From positions 122,501 through 186,500 of the forward strand of contig JAXCGZ010015132.1 in assembly GCA_037179515.1 (NCBI GenBank): DNA of 64,000 bases, given 5' to 3'. Source of the stretch: Halocaridina rubra. Taxonomy: Eukaryota > Arthropoda > Malacostraca > Decapoda > Atyidae. The position numbers and the translations under genes are program-made. The notes under the pieces were generated by a model. It was not told the DNA's origin and ran no database searches. It saw only the letters and a list, made by a program, of their open reading frames with translations. Each line of letters starts with the position of its first letter. Position 1 is the stretch's first letter. Positions 33,238 through 45,222 of the stretch are shown one piece after another.

Positions 33238-35204
33238 TTAAGAGAGCTAAAGAATGGAGAGACAAATGATGGAAAAGGTAAAGGAGGCGAAGAAACATAA
33301 ATGCCTGGCAGACTTGTAGAGGAGCAAAAAATTACTACCTAACTAAAAGAAGAAAGGCAAAGAGAGACTATGAAAGAGTTATTACAAAGAAGTCTACAGA
33401 AAGTTTCAAACTTTTCCCAGCTTTTATATAAGAAAACTGAAAGTCAAAGAAAAGGTTTCAAAGTTAAAGAGAGTAAATGGAGCATCGCAAAGATGACTGA
33501 AGGGAACTGTGAAGAATTGAAGAAGGAGTTTCAGTCAATATTCACAGCAGAAAATACCCCATCCCCTCAGATTCCAGAGATAGCAGCTCATGGGCCTATA
33601 TTAGAGAACATAATTTTTAAGGCCACAGAGGTATGCAAAGCTTTTATGAACTCAGATGTACATAAAGCTACAGGTCCTGATGATATATCAACTTATGTAC
33701 TTAAAATGTGGTAAATCAATATCGGCGGCCCTATGCATCATATTTAAAAAGTTGCTGGAATCTGGGGAGATCCCAAGATGCTGGAAAGAAGCTAATGTGG
33801 AACCTGTCATCAAAAAGGAAAGAAGGGATACAGCTCTAAACAGTAGGCCTGCTTCCTTGACCATCACAGTTACCAAAGTTATGGAGACAGTACTAATAAA
33901 ACAAATCCCTCTTCACTTGGAACCCTTCAATTTTTTTTCAGTGAGACAATATGGTCTCAGAGAAGGCTGATCAACAGTAACAAACCTATTAGAATTTTAT
34001 AATGAGGAAAGCCGGATCTTACAGGTAAGAGAGGGCTAGGCAGATTGAATATTTATTGATTTTCAGAATGTATATGATATGGTCCCTCATGGGAAACTTA
34101 CTAAGAAGCTGCAAGTAAGGGCGAGAATAGGTGGAAATGTCTTGGAATGGATAAAAACATACTTAGAAGGGAGGGAACAGAGGGTTAAAGTAAGACACTC
34201 ACTGTCTAAATGGAAAAGAATTAGTAGTGGAGTTCTACGGGGTTCAGTATTAGTGCCAATTTTGTTCCTAGTATACGGAAATGGACTACCAGAGTCTGTA
34301 AATTCATTCTTGAATATGCTTGCAGATGATGCAAAGATTGTGAAGACAGTAAGAGACGAGAACAATGGCAGAGAACTTCAGGAAGAACTAAGCAGACTGC
34401 AAGAGTGGTCAGAAAATTGGCTAATGAAATTCAATACTTCAAAATGTAAGGAAATGTGAATGGGTACAAGTGCAAGAAGGTCCAAGCTTGGATACTCAAT
34501 AGCAGGAGTAGAACTTCAAGAGACGGAGAATGGAAGTGAGCTAGGAGTGAACACACTGGCATATTTGTGTCTGGAAATGCATATAAATGAAATAGAAAGG
34601 GCAGTATATGCTTTCTAAGCTAATATGTGGGTAGCCTTCAGACACAGGGGCAAAGATAAGTCAAAAAATATTTATGTAACTTTTGTGAGGCTTAAACTTG
34701 AATATGCAGCCTTCTTATGAAATTCATACTTAAAAAAGTACGCAATTAAGCTAGAAAAAGCTCAGTGAGAAGCCACGAACCTAGTACCAGAAATACAAAA
34801 TCTCAGCAATGAGGAGAAGCTGAGGGAATTAAACTTACAATCACTCAAAGCTAGAAGAAAGAGGGGGATATGGTGACTGTTTTTAAATTCCTTCATGGTT
34901 TTGACAGAGTGGATAGGGATCGAGATTTTGATGTGATTGGCTCTAGAACTAGAGGTCACAGTTTGGAGCTTCATAAGAAAACGTCTTTGTAGGATGCAAG
35001 AAAGTACTTATTTAGTGCAAGAGTAGTCGATGATTGGTATTTTGCTAAGAGAGGAGGTAGTTAATGTTAACTCAATTCATAGCTTTAAGGACAAATATGG
35101 TAAGTATCACTGAGTACAAATATGGAGCTGACCAGGAGATGGGGAATTACAAGTATAGGGCTCTTTCCTGTAAGCACAATTAGGGAATTACAATTAGGTC
35201 ATTA
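33238..35204 (+). mobile_element. CR1-h: old plus-strand CR1 copy
   Basis: Plus-strand relative of the main CR1 family from the basic linker (AGAGCTAAAGAATGGAGAGA) to the 3' tail (CAATTAGG and ATTACAATTAGGTCATT near 35177-35204). Numerous stops and frameshifts place it among the older copies. Its tail abuts the truncated 5' end of CR1-i. Confidence 0.85.
33370..34459 (+). pseudogene. ORF2 remnant of CR1-h (RT)
   Basis: Three open pieces in order. 33370-33714 ([36 protein letters not shown]). 33656-33970 ([36 protein letters not shown]). 34079-34459 ([59 protein letters not shown]). The active-site box reads LADD and the PQG turn reads LRG. Confidence 0.78.
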
Positions 35205-36134
35205 CTTTTGATATGATCCCACAAGGAAGGTTTATTAAAAAGCTGCAAGTAAAGGCGAAAATAGATGGAATTATTTTGGAATGGATAAAAACTTTCTTAG
35301 AACCAAGGGAACTGAGGGTTAGAGTAAGACACTCAGTGTCTTAATGGAGAAGGTTAGTAGTGGAATTCCACAGGGTTCAGTTTAAGAGCCACTTTTGTTC
35401 CTTGTATACGGAAATGACCTACCAAAGTCTGCAAATTCATTCATGAATATACTTGCAGATGATGCAAAGATTTTGCAAAAAAGTAAGAGACAAGAACAAT
35501 AGTAGAGAACTTCAGGAAGACCTAAAGAGTCTGTATGAGTGGTCAGAAAAGTGGCTAATGAAATTCAAGACTTCAAAATGTTAGGTACTGAGAATGGGTA
35601 CAAGTGCAAGAAGGCCCAAGCTTGGATGCTCAATAGCAGGAATAGAACTTCAAGAGACGGAGAATGAGAGTGATCTAAGAGTAAATACAATGGCATATTT
35701 GTGTGCGAAAATGCATATAAATGCAATAAAAAAAACGCATTATATGCATTCTTAGATAATGTATTGGTAGCCTTGAGACACTTGGAGAAGGAAATGTTCA
35801 GAAATACTTATGTAACTTATATAAGGCTAAAACTTGAATATGAAGCCCTCTTTTGGAATCCACACTTGAAAAAGTACATGATTAAGCTGGAAAAATTTCA
35901 TTGACATGCCACAAACTTAGTTCCAGAAAATAGGCAATCTCTGTTATGAGGAGAGGCTGAGGGAATTAATCTTACCATCACTTAAACTAGAAGAATGAGG
36001 GGGATGTGGTGACTTTTTATGTTCCTTCATAATTTTGACAGAGTGGATTAAGATCGACGTTTTGATGTGGTTGGCTCTAGAACTAAAGGTCATAGTTTGG
36101 AGTTTCATAAGAAAATTTCTTTGCAAGATGTAAG
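35205..36134 (+). mobile_element. CR1-i: old plus-strand CR1 fragment
   Basis: Begins within the RT palm (TTTGATATGATCCCACAAGG, normally FDTVPHG) directly after the CR1-h tail. It runs through ADD and the C-terminal region (open piece 35701-35904, HLEKEMFRNTYVTYIRLKLEYE) to GCAAGATGTAAG. There an LTR replaces the expected continuation to the KDRYDKYH end. Confidence 0.82.
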
Positions 36135-38212
36135 TGTTGGGAGGAAGGAGGCTAGTTTTTGTTTTAGCAAGGGGACTTAAAGTATTGAACTCGGTTAAGA
36201 GCTCACAAACAGACAGGACAGATATTACTATGCATGAACTCCCCACCTTTACTACTAATGCTCGGTTAAATGAAACTCAGAATTTAACTTTCTTTTAATT
36301 TTGGAAATGCAATGATACATAAAAAAAATGAATATGGAAAACTGGAACAAATTTTAAAACAATTCAGTTTATGGAATGCAGCCTCAAATCCCGAAGAATA
36401 GGGGATACTACAATTGCAGAAATAGAAGCAATACACTGTTAATAATGGGAAAACTGAAGACATGAGTACTCAAATGATGAGTTTCTAATATTATTCTACT
36501 GGATGAAAATATATTGGTTAGTCACAGCTAACCAGAAATATTTACGCTACCATAAGAACATACAAAATCATTAATTATTTGCAGGCATCAGCGTAAAACA
36601 AGTCATTCACAATAAATGAAGAATCAGCGAGACAAATACAGTAGGTATTTCTTTAATTGTGGGTAAAAAGAAATGCTTGCAATGCCAGTAGGGCAAAATT
36701 ACTTATCAATTATTTGCAATTTATATAGTAACACACTTTATCTACGATAAAGGTAGAATCTACGAGATAAATATGTATTCATCCAATTTTGGTTAGCAAG
36801 AAATATTTGCAGTTTCAAAAAGGGAAAAGCACCTTATGAAGTAATTGCAACTTATAACTCAAAACACTTTATTCCCAATAAATGTAGAATCAACAAGGTA
36901 ATTACAGTATGTATTCATTAAAGAGTGGTGACCTAGAAATGATTACAATGCCAAAAGGGCAAAATTACTTATTAATTATTTACAATTTATAGTGTAAACA
37001 CTTTATTTAAATTATTAATTATTTGCAATTTATAACATAAAACACCTTAATTACGAGTATTGACATAAAAGACTTTATTTATAATGATAGGAAAGGGTGA
37101 AATGAACACAGAATTCATTAGGAGAAGTGACAGATTTTTACGTAGTAATGAGCAATCTTCTGAGGGCGAATTATTACTTGGGCACCCTCAATGAAAGATA
37201 TTTCTTATCGGCAGTAATTTTTATGTCAAGGAATTAAATATGACAAATGAGCCTCCAGGTAGGTAATCTACAAATGTGCATTTTGTATGGGAATGGGACT
37301 GAGAAAAATTTCTTAGGATTTGATCTGTAACAGATTTGACCAGTAATGGATTTAACCAGTTTCTCGAATTCCCAATTTGCTTGATCAACACTTTACCTTC
37401 AACTATCTCTCACCTTACTTGTGCCAGATGAATTCCTGTGAAGACGCCATGTAAATATAATTTGGAGTAAGCGTGACAGCTGAGGCGATATGTTGCCTCT
37501 GGGATGTTTGGCCGCAAATTGAGAGTGATCAAGTGTCCCTCCTGATGACATCATAATTTGACCAGCCTGTAGGGTGTATATTCAGAGGTGGTCCCTGGCA
37601 GGCAATTATGGCAGAGATGCAAGGGAGAGACAGTATTTTAGGTGCAACAAGCGGAGGCCAACAAAAGAAATGAGAAATATATATGAGCAAAATAGGTTAC
37701 TGGCGAACAGTCTCCAGAACATTCTTTGCATTGCAGGAGACGGAATTTTAGATATTCAAATAGTAAAGAAGCTACTGACATGTATGTAGACAGGGTAATG
37801 ACATATCAGCAGGGTCAGATTTATAACATAAATATCAGCAAGAGCAATTTTAATATATAACAAAATTTATCAGCAAAAGCAATTTCATAATAAGAAAATT
37901 GCTTAAACAACGTATGTAACGGACTCGCTAGGATTATAGCATCATTCATGAGGAAAAAGAAAAAGCAAAAAACAGAAAAGGAGGGAGATCTTTATATTGG
38001 GATTATGCTTTCTACATGTACAAGAATATTAAACAAGATATATTTAAAATTTTTTATAAACTGAAATATAAATTGCAAATAATCATAATCTGCAAATTTC
38101 AAGAAGGAATTTTTTTTGCTTAGTAAGAAGAGAAAAGACAGTTATAAGTTACTAAATTATCTATTAAGTCATCTATAATTGACTTCTGGTGACTTGGGGC
38201 GAAACACTGTCA
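36135..38212 (-). repeat. LTR (2078 bp) of the gag-LTR family, no target duplication
   Basis: Starts TGTTGGGAGG and ends GAAACACTGTCA, like the other LTRs. It is the longest of the family. Between 36600 and 37090 it has three or more degenerate units of about 131-135 bp (anchors AATAAATGAAGAATC 36611, GATAAAGGTAGAATC 36746, AATAAATGTAGAATC 36877). Flanks are GTAAG on the left and GAATA on the right, which do not match. CR1-i lies on one side and BEL/Pao on the other. Confidence 0.85.
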
Positions 38213-38219
38213 GAATAGC

Positions 38220-38855
38220 TAAATTTGATAATACTGTATGCAATAGCCATATATTTACAACTTGCAAATCTCGTCTTTGGGGTCTTTTAATTGGCCAACC
38301 TCTACTTGAGCGTACTACCACATCATTGTCACCCCTTTGATTAGAGTTTTGCAAAGGCACTTCCTCAACATCATTTACATAAATAGAAAGGGCTTGTTCA
38401 GAAATCTCCTTTAAAATAGTACCCAAGCTAGAATTCAACTCTAAATCATACAATATTTGTATTGATCTATTCATAATACCCTTTCTCGTTTTAACATCAA
38501 TACTGCAAATAAAACCGTCTTCACCAGCATATACATTTACAATCATTCCATTGCGACATTGTAAACTAGGAATAGCGTCTTCTCTAATATGTACAACGCT
38601 ACCTATATGCACTTTACAATTCTGTTTGAATCCTTTTACCAGAGGGGGCAAATTGACTATATAATTCTTTCTCAATACCTTCCAAAACTGTTCCACCCTT
38701 TGGTTCCTTATCCTCTCTCTGTTGAGTAGGTCTTCAGCATTTACAACATAGGGTTCAATATTAACAGGGAGTTTAGAAGCTATGTTTCTACACGTAATGA
38801 AATGATATGGTGAAAGATAATGAGAAAAATCTGGTTCCTCACTCACAAAGGTCAA
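38220..38855 (-). pseudogene. BEL/Pao integrase C-terminal domain (DUF5641-like)
   Basis: About 210 residues with the BEL-specific C-terminal region: DFSHYLSPYHFIT, RNQRVEQFWKVLRKNYI, KVHIGSVVHIREDAIPSLQ, MIVNVYAGEDGFICSIDVKT and GIMNRSIQILYDLEL. In BEL/Pao elements this domain follows the integrase core. The frame is open to near the LTR boundary at 38213. The true 3' end of the element lies beyond and is lost. Confidence 0.82.
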
Positions 38856-39114
38856 GGGCCGAGAATTTATACAGGATTCAACTTCTATAAAAATGGTTTC
38901 TCATTCAGTTTTACTTACATATTTGGTTCCTAAAGTCTTTCTTAAAGCTAACATGACTGAACCTATAAGCCTTTCAAACCATCCTTCCCACCATGGGGAT
39001 CTTGGTTCATTGAACTTCCATTTCGGCGCTAAATGGCTAAACACCTTCTGTACCTCCGAGGAGGCTGCAGCAAAAGTTTTGGCATTGTCCGAATAAAAGA
39101 CATTAGGAAGACCT

Positions 39115-39393
39115 CTACGAGCAACAAATCTTCTTAAAGCCTGACATAGATTCTGTGATTTCCAGATGCACTACTCTAAGTATAAAACATGTAAAGATTA
39201 AAATATTCAACTTCTTTTCTGGATAATCAGCACTAAGTAATGGACTAGCAAAAACTTTTCTTGTAACTACAAAAGGGGGTGCAGGATTAATCATCAGATC
39301 AGGCATAGGTGCATCTGGTTGACTACAAGGATGGCTATTATGTCTGCGACAACTTAAACACTCTTTTACTACAGTTTTAGCCATTCTCCTCAA
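39115..39393 (-). pseudogene. BEL/Pao integrase N-terminal and core start
   Basis: 92 residues: a zinc-binding half (VKECLSCRRHNSHPCSQPD), PPFVVTRKVFASPLLSADY with the DYxGP-type core start altered, and NILIFTCFILRVVHLEIT. The family normally reads [LI]F[TS]C...RAVHLE here. The catalytic D,D,E core downstream is in other frames (38890-39110) and damaged. Confidence 0.78.
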
Positions 39394-39806
39394 GCCACTG
39401 ATCCAAAAACTAGTTTTAAGTTATGAAGCAATGCTGTTCACACCAGCAATGCTTTAGGAATTTATGCTGAAATTGTACTAAGAGCTTAGGAAAATGGCCC
39501 TTAGGAAGAATGACTGGGTGTTTTGAATCATGACTCAAATCAGAAAACTGCAGTCTACATTTGATTCTTAAAATACCATCATCATCAATAAATGGATATA
39601 ATTTACTTACTTTGGAATGTTTAGGGACCCAAACTTTACTTGATAAAACATTGATTCATCTGTGAATACGTCTCTTTGGTCTACATACATTAACTTTGTC
39701 TTGGCAACATCTAATTCTTCAGTTGTAAAATCACAGAGTTTCAAACTAATTCCCAATTTCTTACTCCTACAGTTATATATAAATCTCAAAATATATCAAA
39801 AAATTC

Positions 39807-40295
39807 TTACTGACTTGATAAAATTATTGTATTTAGTCCACTAATAGCACTAGAATTATCACTCTCCTTAGTACTACATGTGGGTTCAGACAAATTACTA
39901 GGACCACCAAACCATAAGTCATTACCGACAAGGTTCTCTGCTATTAACCCTCGGGTCATCAAGTCAGCTGGAGTATCTGATGCACTACAGTGATACCAGT
40001 GACTGGGAGGTGCTAACTGCTGAGTCTCTGTAAATCTATTCCCAACATACACATCCCTTATACTAGAGTCACTCTTTATCCACCCCAAGGTTATAGTGGA
40101 ATCTGTCCAACTTGCAATCCCAGTTTTTATCTTCATATCCAGAGCATTCTTGGCAAATATCACTAATCTAACACAAAGTGATGCTCCCATCAGTTCTAAT
40201 TTAGGCAGGGTCAGTTTTTTAATTGGTGCTACTCTACTTATGGACATGACCAGTGAACTTTGACACATGTTGCCTAAACAGAATCTCAGGTACAC
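39807..40295 (-). pseudogene. BEL/Pao RNase H domain
   Basis: 162 residues: SISRVAPIKKLTLPKLELMG, the WTDSTITLGWIKSDSS block with its acidic residues, YVGNRFTETQQL and ASDTPADLMTRGLIAENL. These are hallmark BEL/Pao RNase H motifs. RNase H removes the RNA strand during reverse transcription. The upstream frame is broken before the RT thumb. Confidence 0.84.
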
Positions 40296-40560
40296 ACAAG
40301 CACCATACCCCTTTTTGGAGGCATCTCCAAATCCATGTATCTCAGTGTATTCAGTAGTCTTCCAAGGTACATTGGTAAAGTAACATCTACCTATATTTAG
40401 TGAACTTAAGTACCTGCATACTCCTCATCCATATCTTAAACTTAACTTCTATATCACATGGCAAATCATCATCCCAAGACACATCCAAATTTAAAATATC
40501 CTGAAATAATACTCTGCATACATGCTATAGGAACTAATAAATCCACAAGGATATAAAACC

Positions 40561-40954
40561 TTAGCTATTAAGCTTAGTATATGTTTTTTTAGTATATGCT
40601 AACTCAAAACTAGAGTCCAGGCATAGACCACAATATGAAAAAGTATCATTGTCATTAAACCATTTCAACCCTAATGCACTATTAGTTTCTTTATCTTTTA
40701 TACACAATTTCGTGTGTCTTACTCCATTTTTACCTGGTATCAAAAACTTATGAACATCTCTATCCTGCACTTATTTGCAAAAAAGTCTTAACAATATCAG
40801 CAGTAACCACGTAAGGCCAGCGTCTATATCTAATTAGTATCTCCACCAGATCTAGGTTGAGAAATGGACCCGTTAATAAACAGTCATTAAGAGAAATATC
40901 ATTCGGTCCCTTGGCAGAGGCATCAAACACTTGTCGTACCTTTGCAGTACTACT
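40561..40954 (-). pseudogene. BEL/Pao reverse transcriptase, palm part
   Basis: Two overlapping frames (40760-40954 and 40561-40770) carry KVRQVFDASAKG, SLNDCLLTGPFLNLDLVEIL, YVVTADIVKTFLQIS (catalytic Asp in TADI), then RDVHKFL and LGLKWFNDNDTFSY. The second catalytic YVDD region is not recognisable. The right edge is the hAT MITE at 40963, beyond which the fingers continue at 41519. Confidence 0.8.
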
Positions 40955-40962
40955 GTCTAACC

Positions 40963-41510
40963 CAGTGTTTCTCAACCTTTATTAAATCAAGGCGCACTTA
41001 TAGAGTAATTAAATTGCAAAATAGTAAAATTATAAAAAAAAAAATGCTCTTGAAATAATCATGTACTTTTAAGACATTAGAATATATTTTATCACGTATG
41101 CTTGTGTGAGACCAGTGTTTAATGTGCTTTGGCATTTTTTATAATGTTAGGCCTTATATGTGATAAGCATACTCTCATTTCCTCATCAATATATCTAATA
41201 TTTGATCTTTTTTACATTTAATGTTGGTATATGCAGAATATTCTAATTCACAGAGGTATGATGTGGAGAACTGCAATAAAATATTCAGTGCTTTACAACT
41301 ATTGAAGGATTTTCTTCGATGGATATCCAAAATTGATGACTGGGCATTTCTTTGTTTGATTTTTAAGAAGTCCCTCTCAGCACTTAGGTCAAAGGATTAC
41401 TGCCGAGTCCTGTACTCAGGAATTCTTGTTCACTTTCATTAACTTGGGGCGCACCTGGCTACCTTCCATGGAGCACCAGTGCGCCTGGGTGCACCGGTTG
41501 AGAAAAACTG
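40963..41510 (+). mobile_element. hAT-type MITE, 548 bp
   Basis: Terminal inverted repeats CAGTGTTTCTCAACC (left) and GGTTGAGAAAAACTG (right) match at 14 of 15 positions. The flanking 8-bp duplications are GTCTAACC (40955-40962) and GTCTAATC (41511-41518), 7 of 8 identical. 8-bp duplications and CAGTG...CTCAACC ends are diagnostic of hAT elements. No transposase is recognisable inside (the 73-residue frame at 41221-41442 matches nothing I know). It interrupts the BEL/Pao RT. The strand is arbitrary. Confidence 0.88.
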
Positions 41511-41518
41511 GTCTAATC

Positions 41519-41853
<335 letters not shown>

Positions 41854-42159
41854 CAAAGTGTCATCTTTCCAAGGTAACTGAACTTCATTCCCTCCAGTCA
41901 CAAAATTTATCTTATCACTATTAAACTCTAGAACTACTTCATTTTTTATATATTCCTTACATTTTTTGCTAGTACTAATGCCAATGGTCTCTAGGCCTCA
42001 AAATTTTGAAATATCAGATACCCTCGAGATACATAAGAGTTGGCATGATGAAGACTCATAGCTTATTGTTGAAGGACCTTTTTAAGGGGTTAGAATATTT
42101 ACTAAAGTATTCAGACAGAGTCCAGCCAAACACAGACTTCTGGCAACTGTATTTCCTAT

Positions 42160-42735
42160 CTAATCAGCATCCTTAGGGGTAATGAGACTCCAGTAGTAGT
42201 CCAGACCAATGAGAATATCTAAGTCTAAGGAATAACTATGATCAAAATCATCTGCTAGTTTTAAATGACTAAAAGCATCTAAAATGCGGGTTGGAACTAC
42301 TGGCCTTAATAGGGGTTCACATATTTTTGGAATTCCTGCAGCTAAAACCTTCAACTTGTATATATTACTTTGTACATATATTTCAGAACTGTGACTGCCA
42401 AAACTACCATAAGGGACTGCTGTGTTAGTAACCCAGTCTGGCTTACACTTTCCAACAAACTTGTTGCTAACATATGTGCGATCACAACCACCATCAAGCA
42501 ACAATTTGTCAGTGACAATATTCCCCTCTCTATTTACTACTTTTACCGTAGCTGTTTGTAATATAGTCTGATTCCTACAGTGGCCTGACAACATAGCAAG
42601 TGCTTGTTGGCCCTTCTGATTATTTTTCTCTACATTTACTTTGGGGACCTTATTTAGCTTAATACCACACATTGCCACATTATGATTACCTTGGTACTTA
42701 ATACACTTAGCCTTACTTTCTAGAAATATGCCCAC
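42160..42735 (-). pseudogene. BEL/Pao aspartic protease with knuckle remnant
   Basis: 191 residues. The N-terminal part, KCIKYQGNHNVAMC, is the last zinc-binding knuckle, reached by a frameshift from the Gag frame. QTATVKVVNREGN follows, then the protease active site as LLLDGGCDRTYVSNKFV, where D-S-G is changed to D-G-G. The C-terminal part has LDILIGLDYYWSLI. The altered triad suggests loss of activity. Confidence 0.78.
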
Positions 42736-43346
42736 TATTCAGGCATCTAAAACAGACACCTAACTCCTTTATCTTGTCAAACCTCTGCTGCCCATCCAAT
42801 GCCAAGAACTTGTAACAATTTTCAGACCTATGGTTTCTCTTATTACAAAATACACAACTCGAGCCTTCTGTTGTGGAGACTGCATGCAAGGCTGAGGCTG
42901 TGAATAATCCTTCCTTACTTACTTTACTATACTAAAAACCTTTCTTTCCTACCCCATTCTTAACACTAACATTATTTCTTTATACATTTAACTTCTCTCT
43001 AGAACTTCAATTTCTTTCTGTAACCAATTTAGTAACCAATCAAGATTGCTTTCATGTTCACTACAGTTTTTTGACCACCCTAATCGTAACTCTATTGGCA
43101 GCCTAGAGACAATCATAGGTGTTAACAGAACTTCACACTGCTTTCCGGTAATTTCCAGGGCTTCTAAGTTCCTTGTATGCTTGACTACTTCATCACGAAA
43201 TCTCCACAGCTAAGTAGTGTAGTTCTTGCCCTAGTCATTAGACACTTGAAGAGAAAGAAAATATTGGCCATGAGCATGGATGATACACTTTGACTTGCTA
43301 AATCGTTTGGTAAGCAGGTCAACAACTGGTTTATAGCTGGCGTTTG
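42736..43346 (-). pseudogene. BEL/Pao Gag C-terminal half with CCHC knuckles
   Basis: Minus-strand codons give RFSKSKCIIHAHGQYF, WRFRDEVVKHTRNLEALE, PIELRLGWSKNC, LDWLLNWLQKEIEVLE, then zinc knuckles CVFCNKRNHRSENC and CFRCLNSGHIS. Several stops intervene. The right edge (NASYKPVVDLL) is the insertion point of CR1-j. The preceding Gag codons resume at 47798. Confidence 0.75.
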
Positions 43347-43438
43347 TGTGATTACCTAAATGTGATTACCTAATTGTGTTTACGGGAAAGAGCTCAAAGC
43401 TCGAATCTTCCCGTCTCCTCATCGGTTCCATTTTAGAT

Positions 43439-44754
43439 TTAGTGATACTTATCATACCTGTCCTTAAAACTATGGATTGAGATAGCATTAACTACCTCCT
43501 CGCTCAGCCAATTCCAATTATCAACTACTCTTACACTGAAAAAGTATTTCCTTACATCCTGCAAAGAAGCTTTCTTACGAAGCTTCAAACTATGACCTCT
43601 AGTTCTAGAGCCAGCCATATCAAAATATCGATCCCTATCCACTCTATCATAACCACGAAGGAATTTAAAGACTGTCACCATACCCCCCTCAATCTTCTAG
43701 CTTCGAGTGATGGTAAGTCTAATTCCCTCAGCCTCTCATCATAACTGAGATTGCGTATTTCTGGCACCAGTTTCGTGGCATGTCTTTGAACTTTTTCAAG
43801 CTTAGCTATGTGCTTTTTCAAGTGCGGATTCCAAAAGGGGGCTGCATATTCCAGTTTTCGCCTCACATAGGTTACATAAATATTTCTCAACATTTCCTTG
43901 TCCATGTGCCTGAAGGCTACCCTTACATTTGATAAGAATGCATATGCTGCCCTTACTATGCCATTTATATGTATTTCTGAAGACAAATCTGCCAGTATGT
44001 TTACTCCTAGATCTCTCTCATTTTCTGTCTCTTGAAGTTGTACTCCAGCCACCGAGTAGTCAAGCTTGGGCCTTCTTGCACTTGTACCCATTCTCATTAC
44101 CTTACATTTTGAAGTATTGAATTTCATTAGCCACTTTTCTGACCACTCATGCAGATTATTTAGATCCTCCTGAAGTTCTCTACCATTGTTCTCGTTTTTT
44201 ACTTTCTTCACAATCTTTGCATCATCTGCAAACATATTCATGAATGAATTTACAGACTCTGGTAGGTCATTTACATATACAAGGAACAAAAGTGGCCCTA
44301 AAACTGAACCCTGTGGAATTCCACTACTAACTCTTCTCCATTCAGACACTGAGTGTCTTACTCTAACCCTCTGTTCCCTTCCTTCTAAGTAAGTTTTTAT
44401 CCATTCCAAAACATTTCCACCTATTCTAGCCATTGATTGCAGCTTCCTAATAAGTCTCCCATGTGGAACAGTGTCAAACGCTTTCTGGAAGTCTAGGAAT
44501 ATGCAATCTGCCCAGCCCTCTCTTTCCTGTAAGATTTGGCTTACCTCATCATAAAATTCTAATAAGTTTGTTACTGTTGATCTACCTTCTCTGAAGCCAT
44601 GTTGCCTCACTGACAAAAAGTTGAAGGATTCCAAGTGAAGAGAGATATGTTTCCTTAGTAGTTTCTCCATAACTTTGCAAACTATGCTGGTCAAGGAAAC
44701 TGGTCTATAGTTCAGAGCCGTATCCCTCCTTCCCTTTTTGAAGATAGGTATCAC
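43439..44754 (-). pseudogene. RT of CR1-j
   Basis: 43675-44754 gives 359 residues with [59 protein letters not shown] and the thumb to SLEARRLRG. The frame then shifts by one base near 43683 and continues at 43439-43681 to KDRYDKYH. Palm residues are intact. The upstream limit is the TAA at 44761-44763. Confidence 0.87.
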
Positions 44755-45222
44755 ATTTGCTTATTTCCAGCATCTTGGAATCTCCCCCGACTCCAGTGAC
44801 TCCTTAAAAATGATACTTAGTGCCACTGATATTGTGTTTGCGCATTTTTTAAGCACATGAGGGGATATGTCATCAGGAACCTGTAGCTTTATGAACATCT
44901 AAATCCATCAGTGCTTTGCATACCTCTGTGGCTGTAAGGTTGATGTTCTCTAATACCGGCCCTTGAGCTTCTATCACTGCAATCTGAGGGGGTGGGGTAT
45001 TTTCTACTGTAAATACTGACTGAAACTCCTTGTTCAATTCTTTGCAGATCTCTTCATCCGTCTCAGTGATGCTTCCATCCGCTCTCTTTAGCGTTAAAAC
45101 CTGTTCTTTAACCTTCAGTTTTCCTCTGATAAAGCTGTGGAAAAGCTTGGGATTTTCTTTAGCCTTCCTGGTGATGTCCCTCTCATAGTCTCTCTGTGCC
45201 TCTCTCCTTTTACTTAGGTAGT

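Noticed and set aside
41221..41442. 73-residue plus-strand frame in the hAT MITE considered as a transposase remnant
   Set aside because: No hAT motif was recognisable, and the length is within chance expectation for AT-rich DNA.
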